From IMG/VR virus record IMGVR_UViG_3300027659_000015, positions 41,722 to 105,721 of that record: 64,000 nt of DNA. One strand, written 5' to 3'. Under the pieces are notes generated by a model. The model was not told the DNA's origin and searched no databases. It saw nothing but the letters and a program-made list of their open reading frames with translations. This DNA comes from a virus. The translations under genes were made by a program, and so were the position numbers. The first letter of the stretch is position 1. Every line of letters starts with the position of its first letter. Positions 19,101-26,598 of this stretch are shown piece by piece.

Positions 19101-21260
19101 ACGGATAGTACAGCATTCACGGCTGTAAGATGGGTTATTGGTATGTATGCATCTCAATCAGGTGGTACTAATAATAGAGGTGGATTTATAGGTTATATTT
19201 CCAACCATCGTATAATTAATGGTACTGCACTTTATACAACAGCATTTACCCCACCCACATCACCGTTAACTGCAATATCTGGTACAAGTTTATTAACTTG
19301 CCAATCAAATAGATTTATTGATAAATCAACTAATAATCTTACACTTACTAAAGCAGGTGATGTTTCAGTTCAAGCCTTTGGTCCATTCGGTGGTATAAGT
19401 GAAGCAGTGCCAATAAGTTATAGTAACTACTTTGATGGTACTGGGGATTATTTAACTGTACCGGACAATGTTGTCTTACAATTAGGATCTGGTGATTTCA
19501 CTGTCGAATTTTGGATTAATTATAATTCTATTACGGGATATCAGTCACCTTTCACTAAAGGTTACACCGCCGCAGGTGATATCTTGCTTCAAACAGGTAA
19601 CGGTAACGGAGCACTCATAGTTTATCTGAGTGGATCAGTAGTCATCACAGAATCTACCGGAGCAAGTATCGGGACGTGGTATCACTATGCATTGGTACGA
19701 AGCGGAACAACAGTAACATTATATCGTGATGGAGTGTCACGTGGGACTGCAACCAGTTCAGTCAACTTTAACACTACAAATCAATTAGGCATAGGTGCAA
19801 CAGGCAAAGCACCAGGTGGCGGAGCAATTGGTGATTTCACAATCAACGGATACATGAGTAATTTTCGTGTAGTCAAAGGTACCGCAGTATACACAACGGC
19901 ATTCACACCAAGTACAACTCCATTAACAGCGATAGCAAATACAAGTTTATTAACCTGTCAATCAACTAGAATGATTGATAATAGTACTAATGCATTTACA
20001 ATAACTGCTGCCGGCAATGTTGTGCCAAGAATATTCAACCCATTCGGATACACCGCACAGAGTGCAACAAGTTATACCCCAAGTTTGCATGGTGGTAGTG
20101 CATACTTTGATGGTACTGGGGATTATTTAAATATACCATACTCACCATCATTTAATTTTGGGACAGGAAACTTTACTGTTGAAGGATGGATTTATTTAAA
20201 CTCACTGGCTTCTAGTTATTATGTAATGGCCGGTACATACACTACAGGAACTACAGACGAATGGCTAATTCAAATTTCTAACGGAAACACGATTAGATTT
20301 TTGACTTCTGTGGGAACTTCTTTTTATTCCGCAACAATAACAACTAGCACTTGGTATCACATTGCCGCTGTTCGAAATGGGTCAACAATAACTTTATATG
20401 TAAATGGTACGAGCGTTGGTAGTTATACCAACTCCAATTCAATTGGTTCTGTATCTAAAGTTTTATACATTGGTGTTCAAAACATCAGCACTTGGCCAAT
20501 GAATGGTTACATAGACGACCTAAGAATAACTAATGGTACGGCAATATACACCAGTAACTTTGTACCACCTACAACACCATTGACAAACTACTCTACAGCT
20601 TATCCTGCAAGTCTATTGTTGAATTTCAATAACGGTGGTATAATAGACCAACATTCTACAAATGTATTAGAGACGGTGAGTAATGCACAGTTAAGCACTG
20701 CGGTTAAGAAGTATGGTAACGCTAGTATGTATTTTGATGGTACCGGGGATTACCTTTATGGGTCTCCAAACCAGACTTTTAATTTATCAGTAGGTGATTT
20801 TACAGTAGAACTTTGGGTATATTTTACCGGCTCTAATAACAGTAGAGGAATATGGGCAGTTGGTAATGCAAGTAGAAGTGGTGTATGTCTTAATATAAGC
20901 GCTACCGGTCGCATTCAAAGTGTGTATGGTGACGGTGTGAACTGTACTTACACAGACGGCACGACTGTTGTACAATTGAATACATGGAATCATATTGCTC
21001 TTTCTAGAGCTGGGTCTACTAATAGGATGTATCTTAATGGTGTTTTGGAAAATACATTTACATCATCTAATTTTGGAGCCGGATCATATTCGGGTTATGT
21101 TGGAGATGGTTGGGGAATAAGTTCTGGTAATTTAGTCTTTATGTCTGCTGCGGCCTCAGGACCAATTTTAGGATATATAGATGACTTCAGAATCACTAAA
21201 GGATACGCCCGTTACACAAGTAACTTCACCGCCCCAACAAGTGCGTTGATAACCAAGTAA
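16146..21260 (+). CDS. Large multi-LamG adhesin, copy 1
   Basis: A 1704-residue protein, one of two paralogues. The N-terminus is an IPT/TIG-like domain (about residues 35-115, TITLTGTGFSSGASILI) followed by Ig-like repeats (about 120-400, with ATSSTTYNFTIRATDGQNQD and repeated SPDVVSWSSPADNSSTS-type units). From about residue 445 come six LamG/concanavalin-like modules, each opening with Y-F-D-G-T-G-D-Y (near 17481, 18117, 18744, 19428, 20103 and 20729). Each then has FTVE-x-W, W-x-H-x-A-x-x-R and NGYISNxRxVKGTAVYT. Such modules often bind glycans, so this is probably a receptor-binding adhesin (inference). It starts on the last base of the previous stop. Confidence 0.7.
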   Translation: MATTNLTNLKANAFTDVVSTIVNTTSIISTTPKVTSITYPGNDTAANTGGGQTITLTGTGFSSGASILINATYAGVVTVVSNTTITFTSPAQNAGTYTLYVINSDGGTAISIPGISYSGTPTWTTAAGTLGTSYETAAISNSLTATGDPTISYSLYSGTLPPGSSLNSSTGLLSGTSQATASSTTYNFTIRATDGQNQDTDRAFSITISPDVVSWSSPADNSSTSVYEYATITPVTLAASSAAGKSITYTANTLPTGLTISGNTISGTPTVVANTFTQVTANSANTFRTATKNISFIVNPDVVTWSSPADGTSTSLFADTAMSNVTLSAASAAGKSITYSANTLPTGVTITGAVVNGTPTVPGTTNSLITATAATTNRTATRNFTWVVSVANDTYFKYTTLLLNGETTSNSFIADASTNSFGSNINGDTKPVLFNPYQGDGYYSNYFDGTGDYLSLSSAIVPATGNFTIEFWIYSLTNAGSAQRAVYAQYSGGTSGRFMFGLDQSSSSRIWLHYNGTDYVGTTNGILPNTWTHLALVRNGDVFNMYVNGALNATNTFAGASLQQIAGNIGGMGGSFNVNAQVSNLRIVVGTAVYTAAFTPSTTPLTAIANTSLLTCQSNRFIDNSTNNFAITKVGDTTISPNIPFTANASYSTYGSTYFDGTGDYLSIASNSAFAFGTGDFTVEGWYYSTAGNGRFTLYDSGSGGGNGQFSIFQDSASGFYVRMGGDITYASPPGNNQWVHFAVTRSGTTVRLFFNGILAVSGTQSTNITNNTPYIGLLNGYGYPMNGYISDLRVVKGTAVYTTTFTPPTSPLTAIANTSLLTLQYNGGATNQGIIDNSNFNNIITRNGNTSQGTFSPYSVTGWSNYFDGTGDYINAGSGASVNMTGDFTVEMWIYGTNTSWTGGDVIGATCLVDTRDQSNATENNRLALSMNSTGSYPSFYNAGTNVSTASTIPANVGVWNHIAYSRSGSTIKIFVNGVQGASFTDSTAFTAVRWVIGMYASQSGGTNNRGGFIGYISNHRIINGTALYTTAFTPPTSPLTAISGTSLLTCQSNRFIDKSTNNLTLTKAGDVSVQAFGPFGGISEAVPISYSNYFDGTGDYLTVPDNVVLQLGSGDFTVEFWINYNSITGYQSPFTKGYTAAGDILLQTGNGNGALIVYLSGSVVITESTGASIGTWYHYALVRSGTTVTLYRDGVSRGTATSSVNFNTTNQLGIGATGKAPGGGAIGDFTINGYMSNFRVVKGTAVYTTAFTPSTTPLTAIANTSLLTCQSTRMIDNSTNAFTITAAGNVVPRIFNPFGYTAQSATSYTPSLHGGSAYFDGTGDYLNIPYSPSFNFGTGNFTVEGWIYLNSLASSYYVMAGTYTTGTTDEWLIQISNGNTIRFLTSVGTSFYSATITTSTWYHIAAVRNGSTITLYVNGTSVGSYTNSNSIGSVSKVLYIGVQNISTWPMNGYIDDLRITNGTAIYTSNFVPPTTPLTNYSTAYPASLLLNFNNGGIIDQHSTNVLETVSNAQLSTAVKKYGNASMYFDGTGDYLYGSPNQTFNLSVGDFTVELWVYFTGSNNSRGIWAVGNASRSGVCLNISATGRIQSVYGDGVNCTYTDGTTVVQLNTWNHIALSRAGSTNRMYLNGVLENTFTSSNFGAGSYSGYVGDGWGISSGNLVFMSAAASGPILGYIDDFRITKGYARYTSNFTAPTSALITK
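18009..18100 (+). repeat. 92-bp linker repeat, copy A
   Basis: Identical over 92 bp to 23274-23365 in the paralogous adhesin. It encodes the linker between LamG modules 1 and 2. The variable LamG sequences on both sides differ strongly. Confidence 0.85.
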
Positions 21261-21278
21261 TACATCTATCATAAATAT
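21189..21278 (+). repeat. 90-bp perfect direct repeat, copy A
   Basis: Identical over 90 bp to 26487-26576. It covers the last 24 codons or so of the adhesin, the stop codon, a short spacer and the CATAAATA late box. Confidence 0.9.
21270..21277 (+). promoter_or_regulatory. Late promoter box CATAAATA
   Basis: It lies 31 nt before the second LamG adhesin and is part of the 90-bp repeat, so both adhesins are followed by the same promoter. Confidence 0.55.
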
Positions 21279-21308
21279 CCAGTATCAAACTAAAAAGAAA
21301 AATGTGAT

Positions 21309-24300
21309 ATGACTTTAAAAATTTCATCGACTAATATACAAGGTTCAACATTAGATGTACTGACGGCACCTGCAGCTATTGCTAATGCTGCCTTTGCAGC
21401 TGCTAATGTGGCATCCGCAGCAGCTAATACGGCTGCAGCTGCAGCAAATGTGGCAACCGCAACGGCAACATCAGCATTAACAGCAGCAAATACAGCAGTT
21501 GCTGCTGCTGCAAATAGTGCACCTAGAGTTTCCTTGATATCATATCCAGGAGATGATACTGCTGCTAATACAGGTGGTGGACAAACAATCACATTAACAG
21601 GAACAGGTTTCGCTTCTGGTGCCACAGTTCTTATCAACGGCACATATGCTGGGGTTGTATCGGTAGCAAACAGTACAAGTATGTCCTTTGCGGCTCCTAC
21701 TCAAAGTGCTGGTACATATACGTTGTATGTTATTAATACTGATGGAGGTACTGCTATCTCCATTCCAGGTATCAGTTATAGTGGTACACCAAATTGGACA
21801 ACTGCGGCTGGTAGTTTAGGAACAAGTTACGAAACTGCTGCCATTAGTAGTACACTAACAGCAACTGGTGATGCACCAATTACATATAGTTTATACTCAG
21901 GTACATTACCACCTGGAAGTTCATTGAATACATCTAGTGGTTTGTTATCAGGAACATCACAAGGTGTTGCAAGTTCAACCACTTATAATTTTACCATTCG
22001 TGCTACTGATGCACAAAATCAGGACACAGATAGAGCATTCAGTATAACACTCAGTCCAGATGTGGTTACATGGAGTTCTCCTTCAGACAACTCAACCACG
22101 ACTGCATATGAATATGCACCTATATCAAATGTAACAATGTCTGCCACATCGGCTGCTGGCAAATCAATTACATATACAGCGAATACTTTACCGACTGGTG
22201 TAACCATAACAGGTAATACAATTTCTGGAACACCTACAGTTGTTGCAAACACAAATACAAGATTAACAGCTAATGCAGCAACTACACTCAAAACAGCCAC
22301 AAAAGATATTAACTTTGTGGTTAATCCAGATGTAGTTACTTGGAGTTCACCTGCTGATGGAACTAGCACTGCGTTGTTCCAAGACCAAGCAATGTCAAAT
22401 GTAACATTGTCAGCAACATCAGCGGCTGGTAAAAGTATTACATATAGTGCGAATACTTTACCAACCGGAGTTACTATTACTGGTGCGGTAGTTAATGGAA
22501 CACCAACTACTGTGGGTACCACCAACAGTTTGATTACAGCAACAGCAACCACCACCAATCGTACTGCTACCAGAAACTTTACATGGGTAGTAAGTCTTGC
22601 TAATGATATATATTTTAAGAATACAACACTGTTATTAAACGGTGAAACAAGTGTAACACCATTCATTAGTGATATAAGCACAAATAGCTTTGGCTTAACT
22701 ATTCAGGGTGATACAAAACCTACATTGTTTAATCCATATCAAGGTGATGGGTATTATAGTAATTTCTTTGATGGTACTGGAGATTATTTAAGTGCTGGTT
22801 CTAATTCATCATTTGCCGTTGGCACAGGAGACTTTACTTTCCAAGCATGGGTTTATCCAACAGCATATACAAGCCCTGTATCGGCAATTTTTGATACTGG
22901 TAGCGCCGTAGCATCCGGTAGATTTTCTGTTGTTCTTTATTCGAGTGGGCTAGTCTATGTTGACAGCAATGCAAATCTACTTATATCAAGTTCAACGTTA
23001 CCGTTAAACAAATGGACACTTATTTCTATCATTAGAAGTAGCGGAACAATGACCATGTATTTTAATGGCACTAGTGTGGCTAGTGGAAGTATTGCAACCA
23101 ACTTTACTGAGACACAAAGCTATATTGGAAGAACAGTGGACGGCTACTATTTCAACGGTTACATTTCAAATTTGCGCTTGGTTAAAGGCACTGCACTTGC
23201 AAACACCGTACCAACCTCTCCGCTAACAGCAATAGCAAACACAAGTTTATTGACCTGTCAGAGTAATAGGTTAATTGATAACTCAACTAACAATTTTGCA
23301 ATCACTAAAGTAGGTGATACAACAATATCACCCAACATACCATTCACTGCAAACGCTAGTTACAGTACTTATGGTAGTACATACTTTGATGGTAGCGGGG
23401 ATTATTTAACTACTCCTATTACATCAAGCGGGCCGTTAGATTTTGGTAGTGGTAATTGGACAGTAGAAGCATGGGTAATGTACACTGGTGCCAGTTTAAC
23501 AGGAGGATATAGAAACTTTTTAACTTTCTGTAATGACTCTGGCTTACCCTATATACAAATTGGAACAAAAACAAGTAGTGGTTATGTTTTCGTACAAGAA
23601 GGAACACCAGCAACAGTACCTTGGAATGCTGAAGGAACTACGTTATTAACTTCAAACGTTTGGCATCATATTGCCGCAGTAAGAAACAGCAACAATATTT
23701 ACTTGTACTTGGATGGAGTATTACAGGGTTCGGTTGCATATAGTGGAACACATCAAACTTTTGCAAAAGTTCAAATCGGTTCGTTAAAGTATAGCGGATC
23801 TATTATACAAGATTGGACCGGGTATATTGCGGATGTTCGTATAGTTAAAGGTACAGCAGTCTATACATCAGCATTTACTCCACCTACAACACCATTAACC
23901 TCAATAGCAAACACAAGTTTACTAACACTACAATACAACGGTGGTGCTACTAATTCAGGTATTATAGATAATAGTAATTTCAACAACATTATCACAAGAT
24001 TTGGTAATACTAGTCAAGGCACATTTAGTCCATATAGTCCTACAGGTTGGAGTAATTACTTTGATGGTACTGGGGATTATCTAACCATTGCCGGAACAAG
24101 CACAGCCTGTGCGTTACCTGGTGATTTCACAATTGAATGTTGGTATTATCAAAATACTTCCTCAGCTTTATTTTACGGAACTATTTTTAGTACTACGGCT
24201 ACATATGCAACAACAAATAGTTTACGCATTTCAACCGGACAAAATAATAATACTATTCAAGTTGCTTCTGGCGGCAGCGCAGTTCTTAACGCCAGTGTAA

Positions 24301-26558
24301 CTTTTACTCCCTACACTTGGGTTCACCTTGCACTAGTAAGAAGTGGAACTACATTAACACTATACCAAAATGGAGTTTCTGTTGGTTCAGCTACAAATTC
24401 ACAATCATTTGTATCCGACACTTTTATTATTGGAGACACACAGGGGTCCGGAGCACCATATTGTTTTAACGGATATATGTCTAATTTCCGTGTAGTCAAA
24501 GGTACCGCAGTCTACACAACCGCATTCACCCCACCTACATCACCACTAACAGCAATAACAAACACGCAACTATTAACTTCTCAAAGTAATAGATTAATTG
24601 ATAATAGTCCGAACAATTTTACATTGGTAAAAGGCGGCGATGTTTCAGTTCAAGCCTTTAGTCCATTCGGTAGCGTAAGTGAAGCAACACCGTTGAGTTA
24701 TAGTAATTACTTTGCTGGTGGCGCATCAGATTATCTAACAGTAACTACTGGATCTAGTCAACTTAATTTACCTAGCGACTTTACAGTTGAATTGTGGTTT
24801 TATGAAACTAATACTACTCCAACAATACCTCGTTTTGCAGGATCAACGTCCGGTGGGTTTGCTTGTGGTATAAATGCGTATGATGGTAATGCAACTAGAA
24901 AACTAGACTGGCGAGCAACCGGTTCTGCACCAGTATATGGTGTAACTGCAATAACAACAAATGTTTGGCACCATGCCGCATATGTTAAATCTGGCTCTAC
25001 ATTTAGAATATTTTTAGATGGAGTATTAGAATATTATAATGGAAGTTATAGTACCACATTTACTAGTAGTGCAACATATATCGGCAGTGCAAATAGCGCA
25101 GATGCAGCTTATTCGTTTAGAGGTTACATTTCTAATTTCCGTGTTGTTAAAGGTACGGCTGTTTATACCACCGCCAGTACTACTGTAGGTGCAACAATAT
25201 TTACACCAGGTACCTCACCATTGACCGCTATAGCAAATACTGCATTATTAACTTGTCAATCTACTAGAATAATTGATAATAGTACCAATGCATTGACTAT
25301 GACAGGTACGGGAACCTACACAGTTAACCAGGTCAATCCATTCGGATACACTGCACAGAGTGCAACAAGTTATACCCCAAGTTTACATGGTGGTAGTGCA
25401 TACTTTGATGGTACTGGGGATTATATGCAAGCCCCGCTGACACCGTACAATTTTGCTCCTGCTGGTGATTTTACCATTGAGGCATGGGTATACTTGACCG
25501 GTGCGCTGGCCAGCGGCAATTATACAATTGCATCAAACTGGCCATCAGGATCAGTACCCGCCCAGACATTTCAATTTCAAGTAAACACATCAGGACGCCT
25601 GCTATTTTATGCCGGCATTGGAGACACACAAGTGCAAGTAGTAGGAACTTCAACACTTGTGTCAGTAAATGCATGGAATCATGTGGCAGTTTCTCGGTCA
25701 GGCGCAACCATTAGATTATTTGTAAATGGAACACAAGATTCAACCACTGTCAGCAATGCAGGTGCGCTAAACGTACAATCAACATCATATAAACTTGCAA
25801 TCGGTTGTCGCAATGATTCAGGTGGTTATGCATTTGGATGGAAAGGGTACATAACCGATTTCCGTTTTGTCGGCGGAACCGCAGTCTACACTTCAAACTT
25901 TTTACCACCAACACAAACATTAACAAACTACTCTACAAGTTATCCATCACAATTATTATTAAACTTTACTAACGGTGGTATAATAGATCAACATTCTACA
26001 AATGTACTAGAGACTGTGGGTAATGCACAATTAAGTACTGCGGTTAAGAAATATGGTAATGCTAGTATGTACTTTGATGGTTCTAGTAGAATAACAATAC
26101 CGGCGTCTCCGCAGTGGATATTTGAAACAGGGGACTTTACCGTTGAGTTTTGGATGAATACTGCGGACACTGGCGCAGGTTTAATAACTCCTGCAACTAC
26201 TGGCGCCGGATATTGGGCTTTGTTGATTTATGCAAGCACATTATATTGGCAAAATGCGTATAATTCTTCTAACTTAAAGACTGCATCATTATCTGGTTAT
26301 TTGAACAATACCTGGGCTCATATTGCTATTGTTAGATATTCTGGTAATTTGTATTTTTATTTTAACGGCACTGCACAAGGTAGTGCTACGGCAGATTCAA
26401 CCAATTATAGCGGCGCTGTAAATACATTAACTATTGGATACGATCCACAGGGTAATGGATACTATGCTGGTTATATAGACGACCTAAGAATCACTAAAGG
26501 ATACGCCCGTTACACAAGTAACTTCACCGCCCCAACAAGTGCGTTGATAACCAAGTAA
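21309..26558 (+). CDS. Large multi-LamG adhesin, copy 2
   Basis: A 1749-residue paralogue of the adhesin upstream. A distinct alanine-rich N-terminus of about 65 residues (AAAANVATATATSALTAANT) is followed by the same IPT/TIG domain (TITLTGTGFASGATVLING), the Ig-like repeats and six LamG-like modules opening near 22764, 23382, 24058, 24708, 25401 and 26069. The fourth and sixth openings deviate from the YFDGTGDY pattern (YFAGGASDY and YFDGSSR). Linkers between modules correspond one-to-one with those of copy 1, while the LamG interiors differ. Both copies end ITKGYARYTSNFTAPTSAL-ITK. It probably recognises a different receptor or glycan (inference). Confidence 0.7.
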   Translation: MTLKISSTNIQGSTLDVLTAPAAIANAAFAAANVASAAANTAAAAANVATATATSALTAANTAVAAAANSAPRVSLISYPGDDTAANTGGGQTITLTGTGFASGATVLINGTYAGVVSVANSTSMSFAAPTQSAGTYTLYVINTDGGTAISIPGISYSGTPNWTTAAGSLGTSYETAAISSTLTATGDAPITYSLYSGTLPPGSSLNTSSGLLSGTSQGVASSTTYNFTIRATDAQNQDTDRAFSITLSPDVVTWSSPSDNSTTTAYEYAPISNVTMSATSAAGKSITYTANTLPTGVTITGNTISGTPTVVANTNTRLTANAATTLKTATKDINFVVNPDVVTWSSPADGTSTALFQDQAMSNVTLSATSAAGKSITYSANTLPTGVTITGAVVNGTPTTVGTTNSLITATATTTNRTATRNFTWVVSLANDIYFKNTTLLLNGETSVTPFISDISTNSFGLTIQGDTKPTLFNPYQGDGYYSNFFDGTGDYLSAGSNSSFAVGTGDFTFQAWVYPTAYTSPVSAIFDTGSAVASGRFSVVLYSSGLVYVDSNANLLISSSTLPLNKWTLISIIRSSGTMTMYFNGTSVASGSIATNFTETQSYIGRTVDGYYFNGYISNLRLVKGTALANTVPTSPLTAIANTSLLTCQSNRLIDNSTNNFAITKVGDTTISPNIPFTANASYSTYGSTYFDGSGDYLTTPITSSGPLDFGSGNWTVEAWVMYTGASLTGGYRNFLTFCNDSGLPYIQIGTKTSSGYVFVQEGTPATVPWNAEGTTLLTSNVWHHIAAVRNSNNIYLYLDGVLQGSVAYSGTHQTFAKVQIGSLKYSGSIIQDWTGYIADVRIVKGTAVYTSAFTPPTTPLTSIANTSLLTLQYNGGATNSGIIDNSNFNNIITRFGNTSQGTFSPYSPTGWSNYFDGTGDYLTIAGTSTACALPGDFTIECWYYQNTSSALFYGTIFSTTATYATTNSLRISTGQNNNTIQVASGGSAVLNASVTFTPYTWVHLALVRSGTTLTLYQNGVSVGSATNSQSFVSDTFIIGDTQGSGAPYCFNGYMSNFRVVKGTAVYTTAFTPPTSPLTAITNTQLLTSQSNRLIDNSPNNFTLVKGGDVSVQAFSPFGSVSEATPLSYSNYFAGGASDYLTVTTGSSQLNLPSDFTVELWFYETNTTPTIPRFAGSTSGGFACGINAYDGNATRKLDWRATGSAPVYGVTAITTNVWHHAAYVKSGSTFRIFLDGVLEYYNGSYSTTFTSSATYIGSANSADAAYSFRGYISNFRVVKGTAVYTTASTTVGATIFTPGTSPLTAIANTALLTCQSTRIIDNSTNALTMTGTGTYTVNQVNPFGYTAQSATSYTPSLHGGSAYFDGTGDYMQAPLTPYNFAPAGDFTIEAWVYLTGALASGNYTIASNWPSGSVPAQTFQFQVNTSGRLLFYAGIGDTQVQVVGTSTLVSVNAWNHVAVSRSGATIRLFVNGTQDSTTVSNAGALNVQSTSYKLAIGCRNDSGGYAFGWKGYITDFRFVGGTAVYTSNFLPPTQTLTNYSTSYPSQLLLNFTNGGIIDQHSTNVLETVGNAQLSTAVKKYGNASMYFDGSSRITIPASPQWIFETGDFTVEFWMNTADTGAGLITPATTGAGYWALLIYASTLYWQNAYNSSNLKTASLSGYLNNTWAHIAIVRYSGNLYFYFNGTAQGSATADSTNYSGAVNTLTIGYDPQGNGYYAGYIDDLRITKGYARYTSNFTAPTSALITK
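23274..23365 (+). repeat. 92-bp linker repeat, copy B
   Basis: Identical to 18009-18100. The two copies sit at equivalent places between LamG modules 1 and 2 of the two adhesins. Confidence 0.85.
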
Positions 26559-26576
26559 TACATCTATCATAAATAT
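26487..26576 (+). repeat. 90-bp perfect direct repeat, copy B
   Basis: Identical to 21189-21278. The two copies are 5298 bp apart and bracket the whole second adhesin gene. Confidence 0.9.
26568..26575 (+). promoter_or_regulatory. Late promoter box CATAAATA
   Basis: It lies 23 nt before the 915-residue fibre gene and falls within the second copy of the 90-bp repeat. Confidence 0.55.
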
Positions 26577-26598
26577 GGAATAATAACCAAAAAGAAAC

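Noticed and set aside
22019-22681. 220-codon open frame on the minus strand opposite the adhesin Ig-like domains
   Set aside because: It mirrors Thr/Ser/Ala/Val-rich plus-strand codons. A related shorter frame lies at the same place opposite the paralogue (16736-17158), as expected for shadows of paralogous genes. No ribosome site or promoter.
16146-26558. Diversity-generating retroelement acting on the adhesins
   Set aside because: No reverse transcriptase or template repeat is visible in this window, and variability is modular rather than adenine-specific. A distant element outside the window cannot be excluded.
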